This document shows, piece after piece, positions 33,509-42,548 of a DNA stretch of 50,096 bases; the first letter of the stretch is position 1, and every line of letters begins with the position of its first letter. This DNA is from Prevotella illustrans (lineage in GTDB: Bacteria > Bacteroidota > Bacteroidia > Bacteroidales > Bacteroidaceae): contig NZ_JAERMS010000018.1 in NCBI RefSeq assembly GCF_017426725.1, positions 1-50,096 of the forward strand, read 5' to 3'. The translations under genes and the position numbers were made by a program. The notes under the pieces are model-generated. The model saw nothing but the letters and a program-made list of their open reading frames with translations, did no database searches and was not told where the DNA came from.

Positions 33509-34459
33509 ATGGATATATCAGTGATTATTCCTCTATACAATGAGGATGAGTCTTTACCCGAATTGCACGCTTGGATACGGCGCGTGATGAACGCCAACCA
33601 ATATTCTTACGAAATCATCTTCGTAAACGATGGCAGTACCGACCGCTCTTGGGAGGTGATAGAAGAATTGCGGCAGAAAGACGCCTGTGTAAAAGGCATT
33701 AAATTTCGTCGCAACTACGGCAAGAGCCCGGCTCTCTACTGTGGTTTCAAGGCTGCCGAGGGCGACGTGGTCATCACGATGGACGCCGATCTGCAGGACT
33801 CACCCGACGAGATACCGGCACTCTACAAGATGATCGTGGAAGAGGGGTATGAACTCGTATCGGGCTACAAACAGAAACGCTACGACCCACTGTCGAAAAC
33901 CATACCCACTAAGCTATTCAACGCCACGGCCCGCAAAATAAGCGGCATCCACAATCTGCACGACTTCAACTGCGGACTGAAAGCCTATCGCCATGACGTA
34001 GTGAAGAATATCGAAGTGTATGGTGAGATGCACCGCTACATACCTTACCTGGCCAAGAACGCCGGTTTCGACAAAATAGGCGAGAAAGTCGTGCGCCATC
34101 AGGCCCGCAAATATGGACAAAGCAAGTTCGGACTGAACCGCTTTATCAACGGCTATCTCGATCTGCTGACGCTGTGGTTCCTCAATAACTTCGGCAAGAA
34201 GCCGATGCACGTATTCGGCTTTTTAGGCAGTATCATGTTTCTGATCGGTTTTATTGCCGTCGTATGTATCGGAGTAGACAAGCTCTACGCCCTGACCAAC
34301 GGCATTCCACAACGTCTCATCACCGATTCGCCCTACTTCTTCATTGCCTTGACGACAATGCTGCTGGGCAGCCAGTTCTTCTTAGCCGGTTTCTTGGGCG
34401 ACTTGATGGCCCGCCAAAACCCCAACCGTAACGACTACCAAATAGAAAAAGAAATCTGA
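33509..34459 (+). CDS. Family 2 glycosyltransferase (DPM1/GtrB-like)
   Basis: A 316-residue polyprenyl-phosphate glycosyltransferase. The GT-A catalytic domain runs about 1-230: DISVIIPLYNEDESLPEL, FVNDGSTDRSW, the metal-binding DADLQDSPDEIP near 92, and QARKYGQSKFGL near 205. Two C-terminal helices (about 235-260 and 275-300) anchor it in the inner membrane. Probably loads a sugar on undecaprenyl phosphate for envelope glycan modification. Second gene of the operon that starts with DUF4199; the next gene starts 1 bp after its stop. Confidence 0.92.
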   Translation: MDISVIIPLYNEDESLPELHAWIRRVMNANQYSYEIIFVNDGSTDRSWEVIEELRQKDACVKGIKFRRNYGKSPALYCGFKAAEGDVVITMDADLQDSPDEIPALYKMIVEEGYELVSGYKQKRYDPLSKTIPTKLFNATARKISGIHNLHDFNCGLKAYRHDVVKNIEVYGEMHRYIPYLAKNAGFDKIGEKVVRHQARKYGQSKFGLNRFINGYLDLLTLWFLNNFGKKPMHVFGFLGSIMFLIGFIAVVCIGVDKLYALTNGIPQRLITDSPYFFIALTTMLLGSQFFLAGFLGDLMARQNPNRNDYQIEKEI

Positions 34460-34460
34460 T

Positions 34461-34940
34461 ATGCGCAAAATGTTCTGGCTTTTAGCCGCCATGGCGATAC
34501 TCGTGGCAGCCTGCTCTACAATAGACTGCTCGCTCAACTCGCGAGTAGCCGCCACCTATAAGCTGGCCGGCGACGTCAAGAAACTGGCCACTCCGCTGAC
34601 GGTAACGGCCTATTTGGGCGATGGCAACGACAGCGTAATTCTCAACAAGTTGGCTGATGCCGACAGTTTTCAGTTGCCCATGAGCTACAACCATCACGAA
34701 GACACTTTTTATTTCAAATCGGACACGACGGCAAACGCGCCGACCGATACGGTTGTCATCACGAAAGAAGACATACCGCATTTTGAGGCTGTAGACTGCA
34801 ACCCTATCTTTTTTCATGAAATCAAGGGCGTGAGACACACGCGCCATTTCATCGACTCGATTGTCGTCAACAACAAACATGTGACCAATGGACCTTCCAA
34901 GAGTAACTTCTTCCTCTATCTCAAGAGCGATATTCATTAG
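34461..34940 (+). CDS. DUF6452-like lipoprotein
   Basis: A 159-residue lipoprotein (ILVAACST lipobox, Cys near 18) with a short beta-rich body (TPLTVTAYLGDGNDSVI; NPIFFHEIKGVRHTRHFIDSI). It matches my memory of the DUF6452 family, which usually precedes a DUF6048 gene, as here. Its last 53 bp overlap the next gene in another frame, so the two are tightly coupled. Probably an envelope-assembly factor; function unknown. Confidence 0.75.
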   Translation: MRKMFWLLAAMAILVAACSTIDCSLNSRVAATYKLAGDVKKLATPLTVTAYLGDGNDSVILNKLADADSFQLPMSYNHHEDTFYFKSDTTANAPTDTVVITKEDIPHFEAVDCNPIFFHEIKGVRHTRHFIDSIVVNNKHVTNGPSKSNFFLYLKSDIH

Positions 34941-35583
34941 TCTGCTGCTCATTCAGCAACTGACTGCCCCGGCCCAACAGCCCAGAAAAGTGATTGCCAT
35001 AGCCCCCGATACGATTCCCTTGCTGCGTGGCATACAGATATCGGCCGACATGGTGGGACTCATCCAGATGGCGGTCAGTGATTACGGACAGTATGAAGCC
35101 GCGTTGAAAGTGAACCTCAAAGACAAGTATTTCCCCGTCGTTGAATTAGGACTGGGCAAATGCGACGCCACCGACCCATCGACGACCTTAGGTTATAAGA
35201 CCAGCGCGCCGTATGGCAGAATCGGCGTAGACTATAACCTGATGAAAAACAAGCACGATATCTACCGTCTCTATGGCGGCTTCCGATACGCTTTCAGTAA
35301 GTTCAGCTACGACGTGTTAAGCCAAGGCATCACTGATCCCGTATGGCGCGAGAAAGTTCCGTTCGGCGCTACGGACGTGGATGGCAGCTATCATTGGCTG
35401 GAAGGCGTGCTCAGTATCGACGCCAAGATATGGGGACCTGTCAGAATGGGCTGGAGCGTGAGATACAAACGACGACTCTTTCATAAGCATGGCGATATAG
35501 GCGAAGCCTGGTATGTGCCGGGATTCGGGCGCGGAGGCAATACCCGCTTGGGCGGGACATTCAACGTAAGCATAGAAATTTAG
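34888..35583 (+). CDS. DUF6048-like outer-membrane protein
   Basis: A 231-residue exported protein. The signal peptide is the hydrophobic IFISLLLIQQLTAPAQQ after a 14-residue n-region. The rest alternates beta strands and ends in aromatic/hydrophobic residues (GTFNVSIEI), which fits a small outer-membrane beta-barrel (YAALKVNLKDKYFPVVELGLG, RLYGGFRYAFSKFSYD). Resembles the DUF6048 family. The start lies inside the DUF6452 gene, the only suitable ATG before the signal peptide. Confidence 0.75.
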   Translation: MDLPRVTSSSISRAIFISLLLIQQLTAPAQQPRKVIAIAPDTIPLLRGIQISADMVGLIQMAVSDYGQYEAALKVNLKDKYFPVVELGLGKCDATDPSTTLGYKTSAPYGRIGVDYNLMKNKHDIYRLYGGFRYAFSKFSYDVLSQGITDPVWREKVPFGATDVDGSYHWLEGVLSIDAKIWGPVRMGWSVRYKRRLFHKHGDIGEAWYVPGFGRGGNTRLGGTFNVSIEI

Positions 35584-35587
35584 ACAC

Positions 35588-36640
35588 ATGACAATTCATA
35601 ACGCACGCAAGAAAAAGGCCATCTGGCAGCTTCCTTTTTTGATACTGCTCATTGTGGGCACGATACTAGTCATTCTGCAACAGAAAAACATGCCCTACCA
35701 GCACGACGAAGGCTTTGTCTTCGGCACAGTTTACCACGTGACCTACCAAAGTGACGATAATCTGAAAAGTGAGATTGAGGCAGAACTGAAAAAGGTGGAT
35801 GACGAGTTTTCCATGTTCAACAAACAATCGAGCGTGACAGCTTTCAACCAAAAGGGACGACTGACAATGAGTCCGATGTTTGAAGAAGTCTATCAGATGG
35901 CGGCAGACATCAACCGCGAGACCAACGGCTCTTTCGACATCACGGTGGCTCCATTGGTCAACGCCTGGGGATTCGGATTCAAGAATCAGCAAATGCCCAC
36001 GTCACAAGACGTGAAAGACATGCTGCGACACGTGGGAATGGACAAGCTGACCGTTGTCACAAACGGGTATAAGGCCGCTAAGGAGCTGCGGAAAAAAGAC
36101 CAAGCCGTCATGCTTGACTTCAGTGCCATCGCCAAGGGCTACGGCAGTGACCGCGTGGCACGGTTGCTGCGCCATCACGACATCAAGAATTTCATGATAG
36201 AGATAGGCGGTGAGGTCGTAGCGAACGGAGTCAGCGAGAAACGGCTGCCTTGGAAGATCGGCGTAGCGAAACCCGGCGACGACTCACTCAACACCAACGA
36301 TGAACTGCAGACGGTGCTCAACGTGACAAACAAGGCCATGGCCACGAGTGGCAACTATCGTAACTTCTACTATAAAGGTGGCAAAAAATACGCTCACACG
36401 ATCGATCCGAAGACAGGCTACCCGGTGCAGCACAATCTGTTGTCGGCCACAGTCATCGCCGACCGCTGCGCCCAAGCCGACGCCTATGCCACTTCTTTTA
36501 TGGTAATGGGGATAGACAAGGCCAAGAAAGTGCTGAAGAAGCACCCTGAACTGAAAGCATATCTCATCTACTCCGACCACAAGGGAAACTATTCCACGTG
36601 GTATTCGGAGGGACTGATAGACGCACGGAAAAGAGAATAG
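35588..36640 (+). CDS. apbE: FAD:protein FMN transferase
   Basis: Transfers FMN from FAD to threonine or serine of extracytoplasmic flavoproteins. 350 residues with an N-terminal membrane anchor (about 12-30) and the ApbE fold: SMFNKQSSVTAFN near 80, DITVAPLVNAWGFG near 120, LDFSAIAKGYGSD near 180, IEIGGEVVANG near 210, and TIDPKTGYPVQHNLLSATVIA near 278 with ADAYATSFMVMG. Its visible candidate substrate is the FMN-binding domain protein at 12203-13288, with its SGAT motif. It is 4 bp after the DUF6048 gene. Confidence 0.95.
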   Translation: MTIHNARKKKAIWQLPFLILLIVGTILVILQQKNMPYQHDEGFVFGTVYHVTYQSDDNLKSEIEAELKKVDDEFSMFNKQSSVTAFNQKGRLTMSPMFEEVYQMAADINRETNGSFDITVAPLVNAWGFGFKNQQMPTSQDVKDMLRHVGMDKLTVVTNGYKAAKELRKKDQAVMLDFSAIAKGYGSDRVARLLRHHDIKNFMIEIGGEVVANGVSEKRLPWKIGVAKPGDDSLNTNDELQTVLNVTNKAMATSGNYRNFYYKGGKKYAHTIDPKTGYPVQHNLLSATVIADRCAQADAYATSFMVMGIDKAKKVLKKHPELKAYLIYSDHKGNYSTWYSEGLIDARKRE

Positions 36641-36666
36641 CAACCATAGAAGTAAAGAGTAGGAAT

Positions 36667-37335
36667 ATGGAAGAAATCGGACGATACAAGACTTTATTGG
36701 AATTGCCGTTGTTTCTTGGGCTTAACGCCGACGACCTGCAAGAAATCGTGGCGCACACCAGATTAGGTTTTCAGAAGTTTCATAAAGACCAGACGGTCAT
36801 CCGGGAGGGTGATGCCTGCACGGGCGCCTATCTGCTGCAAGCCGGGCGACTGGGAGTGACGACCGTCAGCCATGATCATTCCTATGAAATAGAGGAGCTG
36901 ATGACAGCCCCCAACATCCTGCAACCCGAGAATCTTTTCGGGCTGAACCAGCGCTATACCAAGACTTTCAAGGCACTGGAGCAATGTAATTTCATCATGA
37001 TAGACAAGGGTGAGATTCTGAGACTGGCCGATTCCTACAATATATTCAAAATCAATCTGCTGAATATCCTCTCCGCGCAGATTCAAAAACAGCAGCAACG
37101 CAACTATCGACAGTCGCCTACGGAGCTGACGGAGCGAATCGTAAGATTCATAGCCGACCGCTGCCTGCGGCCGGCCGGACGCGTAGGCGTAAAGATCAAA
37201 ATGAGCCAATTGGGAAAAGAAATCAACGACAGCAGACTCAATGTGTCGAAAGCGCTCAACACCCTGCAAGATCAGGGGCTGGTCACGCTGTCACGCGGGC
37301 ACATAGAAATACCGCAATTGGAAAAGCTCTTCTAA
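36667..37335 (+). CDS. Crp/Fnr-family transcriptional regulator
   Basis: A 222-residue regulator. The cyclic-nucleotide-binding-like jelly roll occupies about 10-125 (TVIREGDACTGAYLLQAGRLGV), a long dimer helix follows (INLLNILSAQIQKQQQR) and the C-terminal winged helix begins about 170 (MSQLGKEINDSRLNVSKALNTL). No cysteine cluster, so not an oxygen-sensing Fnr. I use ATG 36667 with GTAGGAAT just before it; the open frame begins inside apbE. The effector is unknown. Confidence 0.88.
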   Translation: MEEIGRYKTLLELPLFLGLNADDLQEIVAHTRLGFQKFHKDQTVIREGDACTGAYLLQAGRLGVTTVSHDHSYEIEELMTAPNILQPENLFGLNQRYTKTFKALEQCNFIMIDKGEILRLADSYNIFKINLLNILSAQIQKQQQRNYRQSPTELTERIVRFIADRCLRPAGRVGVKIKMSQLGKEINDSRLNVSKALNTLQDQGLVTLSRGHIEIPQLEKLF

Positions 37336-37403
37336 AGAAGAAGAAATTAATTAATATTTGATAATTCCGTTCGGGTCCCACATCAGGTCTGCCATTTTTT
37401 CTA

Positions 37404-37411
37404 TAAATTTG
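37404..37411 (+). promoter_or_regulatory. -7 box upstream of the M3 peptidase
   Basis: TAAATTTG, 25 bp before the ATG; -33 weak. Confidence 0.4.
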
Positions 37412-37436
37412 CAAGGATAAAGGAGTAATAATTAGT

Positions 37437-39524
37437 ATGAATGAAATAAGCGTAGAGAAGACAGAACGAGTTAATCCTTTTTTTGAACCTTACGGGACAC
37501 CACATAACACCGTGCCTTTTCAAAAGATACGGACTGAAGACTACGAAGAAGCTTTCATGGAAGGTATCAGGCGTGATGACGAAGAAATTGAAAAAATTAT
37601 CAATGATCCCGAAACACCGACATTCGAAAACACGATCATCAGGGTAGACACGTCGAAAGGAGAGCACTATTATGACCTCTTGGACCGTGTGTCGAACGTA
37701 TTCTCGTGTATGATGAGCGCGGAAACGAATGACGAACTGGACGCATTGGCCCAGAAGATGAGTCCCATCCTTACGAAACACGCCAACGACGTCAGCCTGA
37801 ACGAGAAACTCTTTCAACGTATTAAATATGTATATGAACATCATCGGGAATTGACGCCCGAAGAACAGATGTTGCTCGAAACAAGCTACGACGGCTTTGT
37901 CAGAAGCGGTGCGCTGCTGGATGAAGCCGGCAAGGAGAAACTGAGACAGCTCACGGAAGAAACAAGTATGCTGGCATTGCAGTTCTCACAAAATCTATTG
38001 AAAGAAAATAAGGCCTACGAACTACATATAACAGACGAGGCCCAATTGGAAGGGCTGCCCGACACCGCACGTGAAGCCGCACGATTGGCTGCCAAGGAAA
38101 AGGAGAAGGAAGGTTGGATATTCACGCTCGACTTTCCGAGCTACTCACCTTTCATGACCTATGCTAAGGACAGAACGCTGCGTAAAGAACTATATATGGC
38201 CAAGAATATGGAATGTATTCACGACAATGGCGAAAACAACTTGGAAATCTGCAAACGATTGGTGAACCTGCGACGGGAGATGGCCCAACTGCTTGGATTT
38301 GAGACCTATGCCGACTACGTGCTGAAGCACCGGATGGCCACGAATATAAATAATGTATATAAGCTGCTCAATGACCTGATCGACGCCTACAAGCCCACAG
38401 CCCAAAAGGAAGTGGAGGAAATAGAACAGCTGGCCAAATCGCTGGAAGGAGCCGATTTTGAACTGGAGCCTTGGGATTTCAGCTACTTCTCGCACAAGCT
38501 GCAAATGGAAAAATATAACTTAGACGCTGAAATGCTACGCCCTTATTTCCGGTTGGACAAGGTGATAGCAGGAGTTTTCGGACTGGCCAATAAGCTATAT
38601 GGCATTACTTTCGAGGAAAACAAAGAGATTCCCGTTTACCACCCCGACGTGAAAGCTTACGAAGTTTTTGATAAGGACGGCAGCTACTTAGCCGTGTTCT
38701 ATGCCGACTTCCATCCAAGGAAAGGAAAGCAGGGCGGTGCATGGATGACTGAATTTCAGGGACAATGGATTGACCATAAAGGTAATAATGTGCGCCCACA
38801 CGTAAGCGTCGTGATGAATCTGACGAAGCCAACCGATGAGAAGCCGGCGCTGCTGACATTGGGAGAAGTAGAAACTTTCCTGCATGAATTCGGACATTCG
38901 CTGCACGGCATGTTTGCCAACACTCGTTTTGGCAGTCTGAGTGGAACTAACGTATGGTGGGACTTCGTGGAACTGCCGTCGCAATTCATGGAGAATTACG
39001 CCATCGAGAAAGAGTTTCTGCGTACATTTGCGTTCCATTACCAAACGGGGGAGCCTCTGCCCGACGAACTAATAGAACGCATCGTCAAGAGCCGCAACTT
39101 CATGGCGGCTTATGCCTGCATGCGCCAAGTGAGTTTCGGACTGCTCGACATGGCTTACTACACGAAGAAAGACGAATTCAAGGTCGACATCATTCCATTT
39201 GAAAAAGAGGCCTGGAAAGAAGCCATTGTCACAAAACAACGACACGACACCTGTATGACCGTACAATTCTCACACATCATGGCAGGTGGTTACGCCGCCG
39301 GATATTACAGCTACAAGTGGGCGGAAGTTCTCGATGCCGACGCTTTCAGCGTATTCAAGAGGGAAGGAATCTTTAACCGGGAAACCGCACAAAGTTTCCG
39401 AGACAACATCTTGTCAAAGGGTGGTACAGAGCACCCGATGACTCTTTACAAACGATTCCGAGGACAAGAACCAAGTATAGACGCGTTATTAGAAAGAAAT
39501 GGAATCAAAAGACAAACAACATAA
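37437..39524 (+). CDS. dcp: M3-family metallopeptidase (peptidyl-dipeptidase Dcp type)
   Basis: A 695-residue zinc peptidase that removes dipeptides from peptide C-termini. HEFGH zinc motif near residue 484 (TFLHEFGHSLHGMF) with the downstream Glu in NVWWDFVELPSQF, and the substrate-binding C-terminal region SHIMAGGYAAGYYSYKWAE near 610. No signal peptide, so a cytosolic form. First gene of a run with dCMP deaminase (26-bp overlap), the CtpA-like protease and the folate cyclo-ligase. Confidence 0.93.
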   Translation: MNEISVEKTERVNPFFEPYGTPHNTVPFQKIRTEDYEEAFMEGIRRDDEEIEKIINDPETPTFENTIIRVDTSKGEHYYDLLDRVSNVFSCMMSAETNDELDALAQKMSPILTKHANDVSLNEKLFQRIKYVYEHHRELTPEEQMLLETSYDGFVRSGALLDEAGKEKLRQLTEETSMLALQFSQNLLKENKAYELHITDEAQLEGLPDTAREAARLAAKEKEKEGWIFTLDFPSYSPFMTYAKDRTLRKELYMAKNMECIHDNGENNLEICKRLVNLRREMAQLLGFETYADYVLKHRMATNINNVYKLLNDLIDAYKPTAQKEVEEIEQLAKSLEGADFELEPWDFSYFSHKLQMEKYNLDAEMLRPYFRLDKVIAGVFGLANKLYGITFEENKEIPVYHPDVKAYEVFDKDGSYLAVFYADFHPRKGKQGGAWMTEFQGQWIDHKGNNVRPHVSVVMNLTKPTDEKPALLTLGEVETFLHEFGHSLHGMFANTRFGSLSGTNVWWDFVELPSQFMENYAIEKEFLRTFAFHYQTGEPLPDELIERIVKSRNFMAAYACMRQVSFGLLDMAYYTKKDEFKVDIIPFEKEAWKEAIVTKQRHDTCMTVQFSHIMAGGYAAGYYSYKWAEVLDADAFSVFKREGIFNRETAQSFRDNILSKGGTEHPMTLYKRFRGQEPSIDALLERNGIKRQTT

Positions 39525-39978
39525 ACTGGACCTGCGCTACCTGAGAATGGCACTGATCTGGGCGGAGAACAGCTACTGTCAACGGAGAAAAGTAGGGGCG
39601 CTGGTGGTAAAAGACAAAATGATCATCAGCGACGGCTACAACGGCACACCAAGTGGTTTTCCCAATATATGCGAAAACAGCGATAATACAACGTTTCCGT
39701 ATGTGCTTCACGCAGAAGCCAACGCCATCACCAAACTGGCCAGAAGCAGCAACAACAGTGACGGCAGTACACTATATGTAACGGCTTCGCCCTGCATTGA
39801 ATGCGCGAAACTGATTATACAATCAGGAATCAAGCGTGTGGTATATGCGGAGAAATACCGATTGGAAGACGGTATAGACCTGCTGAGAAAAGCAGGCATT
39901 GAGGTGGAATACATGAATCTGAAAGATGAAACTACGGAAAAAGATATTCAATACACGAAAGAAAACAAACAGGAATAA
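39499..39978 (+). CDS. dCMP deaminase family protein
   Basis: A 159-residue cytidine/deoxycytidylate deaminase with zinc site HAEAN (about 73) and SPCIECAKL (about 98), and RKVGALVVKDKMIISDGYNGTP as in dCMP deaminase/ComEB proteins. Deaminates dCMP to dUMP for thymidylate synthesis. Its start overlaps the dcp end and its TAA overlaps the next ATG (TAATG), so the genes are translationally coupled. Confidence 0.9.
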   Translation: MESKDKQHKLDLRYLRMALIWAENSYCQRRKVGALVVKDKMIISDGYNGTPSGFPNICENSDNTTFPYVLHAEANAITKLARSSNNSDGSTLYVTASPCIECAKLIIQSGIKRVVYAEKYRLEDGIDLLRKAGIEVEYMNLKDETTEKDIQYTKENKQE

Positions 39979-41666
39979 TGGATCAGAAAAAGAATAACAG
40001 ATACATGCCTATCCTGATGACGCTATGTGTCGTCATCGGAATATTGATTGGAAACTTCTTTGCCAATCACTTTTCCGGCAACCGACTGAACATCATCAAT
40101 AGTGGAAGTAACAGGCTGAACAACCTGTTGCACATTATTGATGACCAATATGTGGACAAGGTAAACATCGATTCATTGGTGGATCAGGCCATCCCCAAGA
40201 TATTGGCAGAACTGGACCCCCACTCTGTCTATATCAGCGCAAAGGACGTGCAGTCGGCTAATGATGACCTGAAAGGTTCGTTCTCGGGTGTGGGCATTGA
40301 GTTTACGATTCGGCAAGACACCATTCACGTACAGAACGTCATCAAGAACGGACCGGCAGAACGAGCCGGACTGTTGGCCGGCGACAAGATCGTGAGTGTG
40401 GATGACAAACCGTTTGTAGGTAAAATCGTAACAAACGATGAAGCGATGCGGCGATTGAAAGGCCCTAAAGATACCAAAGTGAAGATTGGCGTGATTCGTT
40501 ACGGTGAAAAGAAAATCAAGTTCTTCACGGTAACACGTGGTGAAATACCACAAAAGAGCATTTCCGCTACTTACATGCTTGACAAGACAACAGGCTATAT
40601 CCGCATCAAGAACTTTGGCGAGACGACCTATCCGGAACTATTGATTGCGCTGGCGAAATTATCGCAAGAAGGTTTTGAAAACCTGGTGATAGACCTACGC
40701 GACAATACAGGCGGCTATCTGCAAAGTGCTGTACAGATGGCAAACGAATTCTTACCGAAGAACCGACTGATTGTCTACACGCAAGGTCGCAAATCTCCAA
40801 GGCAGGATTACAAGTCGGACGGGCACGGCAGCTACCAGAACATTCCGATGGTCGTATTGATAAACGAAGGTTCGGCATCTTCTTCCGAGATTTTTGCGGG
40901 AGCAATGCAGGATAACGACCGAGCTACAATCATCGGACGCCGGTCCTTCGGTAAAGGACTGGTACAGCAACAGATCGGCTTCCCCGACGGAAGTATGATC
41001 AGGCTGACGGTGGCACGCTATTATACGCCTTCTGGACGTTGCATCCAGAAGCCTTACACAAGCGGTGAGGACCAGAGCTATATGCAGGACCTGCTGACCC
41101 GATACCAACACGGCGAATTCTTCTCGCAGGACAGTATCAAGCATAAAGGACCGGCATATCACACAAGCAATGGCCGAGTGGTATATGGCGGTGGCGGTAT
41201 CACGCCGGACATCTTTGTACCGGAAGATACGACAAATGTCACATCCTATTACAAACAAGCCAGTATGAGCGGGTTGATTCTGCAGTTTGCCTTTACTTAC
41301 ACGGATGACAATCGAATCAAACTGAATAACTTCAAGGAGATGACGCAACTGAGTGACTATCTTGTAAAGCAAAACATGGTGGAAAAATTTGCCACGTACG
41401 CAGATAGTCATGGCTTGCAACGCCGCAATCTAATGATCAAAAAGAGCTATCCGCTGCTGGAGCGCTACATCAACAGCCGGATTATCTATAACATGCTGGA
41501 TGAAGAGGCTTGGAATGAATATCTGAACCAAGGCGATCCGGTCATTGCTTCGACCTTGAGCGTATTCCGTAACAAAGCCGCATTCCCCAAAGCACCCGAA
41601 CCCAAGAAGCCTGACGTAAAGGAGAAAACGGCCTTGTGGAAAAGAGACGTGGCAAAACGATCATAG
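39978..41666 (+). CDS. S41 carboxy-terminal processing protease (CtpA-like)
   Basis: A 562-residue periplasmic serine protease with an N-terminal membrane anchor (MPILMTLCVVIGILIG). PDZ domain about 85-175 (GVGIEFTIRQDTIHVQNVI). Peptidase S41 core about 190-360 with the catalytic Ser in INEGSASSSEIFAGA and the Lys in RSFGKGLVQQQ. The C-terminal 200 residues are a helical extension usual in Bacteroidetes homologues. Likely trims envelope proteins or peptidoglycan enzymes. Confidence 0.92.
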   Translation: MDQKKNNRYMPILMTLCVVIGILIGNFFANHFSGNRLNIINSGSNRLNNLLHIIDDQYVDKVNIDSLVDQAIPKILAELDPHSVYISAKDVQSANDDLKGSFSGVGIEFTIRQDTIHVQNVIKNGPAERAGLLAGDKIVSVDDKPFVGKIVTNDEAMRRLKGPKDTKVKIGVIRYGEKKIKFFTVTRGEIPQKSISATYMLDKTTGYIRIKNFGETTYPELLIALAKLSQEGFENLVIDLRDNTGGYLQSAVQMANEFLPKNRLIVYTQGRKSPRQDYKSDGHGSYQNIPMVVLINEGSASSSEIFAGAMQDNDRATIIGRRSFGKGLVQQQIGFPDGSMIRLTVARYYTPSGRCIQKPYTSGEDQSYMQDLLTRYQHGEFFSQDSIKHKGPAYHTSNGRVVYGGGGITPDIFVPEDTTNVTSYYKQASMSGLILQFAFTYTDDNRIKLNNFKEMTQLSDYLVKQNMVEKFATYADSHGLQRRNLMIKKSYPLLERYINSRIIYNMLDEEAWNEYLNQGDPVIASTLSVFRNKAAFPKAPEPKKPDVKEKTALWKRDVAKRS

Positions 41667-41681
41667 AAGAAGACACAGAAT

Positions 41682-42239
41682 ATGCAGAAAAGAGAACTCA
41701 GGCAGGAGATCAGAAACAGGAAGCGACAATTTACCGAAGAGCAATTGAGGGAGTTGTCGCTTCCTATCATCAACAAGTTGCTGGCGCATCCACGTGTCAG
41801 CAACGCAAAGACCATCATGCTATACTACTCTATGCCGGACGAAGTATATACCCATGAGGTTATCGATTTACTGGCAGAGGAGGGAAAAACGGTACTACTG
41901 CCTAAAATAACGGATGGACAAACGATAGAACCAAGGATATATCGGGGCAGGCAAAACCTGAAAGAAGACGGCACATTTCATATACAGGAACCTACGGGAG
42001 AGGTCTACACGAAACCGGAACAGATAGACGTAATTATTGTTCCGGGGATGAGTTTTGATCACCATGGCAACAGACTTGGACGAGGACGAGGATATTACGA
42101 CCGATTCCTGAATGCAATATCTTCTATATATAAAATAGGTGTATGCTTTCATTTTCAGCGCGTAAATGAAGTGCCGACAGATGAGAACGACATCCGCATG
42201 GATGAAGTGATCGACAACGGAGAAGAAAAGACGGTATAA
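41682..42239 (+). CDS. 5-formyltetrahydrofolate cyclo-ligase
   Basis: Converts 5-formyl-THF to 5,10-methenyl-THF with ATP. 185 residues; start KRELRQEIRNRKRQFTEEQ, AKTIMLYYSMPDEVYT near 50, and the family signature VPGMSFDHHGNRLGRGRGYYDRFL near 130. The 4 bp after its stop begin the convergent DciA-like gene end (42240). Confidence 0.95.
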   Translation: MQKRELRQEIRNRKRQFTEEQLRELSLPIINKLLAHPRVSNAKTIMLYYSMPDEVYTHEVIDLLAEEGKTVLLPKITDGQTIEPRIYRGRQNLKEDGTFHIQEPTGEVYTKPEQIDVIIVPGMSFDHHGNRLGRGRGYYDRFLNAISSIYKIGVCFHFQRVNEVPTDENDIRMDEVIDNGEEKTV

Positions 42240-42530
42240 TCAGAACAATTTGATGTCGGTAATGATTTGGCTGCTTACCTGTTGGTTGAGTCGCAAGACC
42301 AATTGGGCACGCATCATGGACAGGTCCTGACGCAACGCCGGATTGGTGATTTTCACGTAAAGAGTCTGATTCTTGATAAATTTTTCTGCGGTATAACGTG
42401 CAACGGTCTGCCCAACAACGATTTCCCATGAATCTATCAGCCGCTTCTGAAGAAGTGGAGTCTCCAATCCTTCATGCCGCAAAACCTGCTGAAGGAGCTC
42501 GCTGATTGTTTTTACATCCCGTTTAAACAT
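42240..42530 (-). CDS. DUF721/DciA-like protein
   Basis: A 96-residue protein of the DUF721 (DciA-like) family: ISELLQQVLRHEGLE, the central SWEIVVGQTVARYTAEKFI and LYVKITNPALRQDLSMMRAQLVLRLN. DciA proteins bind and load the replicative helicase; a role in replication fits its position 18 bp after recF on the same strand. Confidence 0.85.
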   Translation of the reverse strand: MFKRDVKTISELLQQVLRHEGLETPLLQKRLIDSWEIVVGQTVARYTAEKFIKNQTLYVKITNPALRQDLSMMRAQLVLRLNQQVSSQIITDIKLF

Positions 42531-42548
42531 TATATAAACATCAGAAAA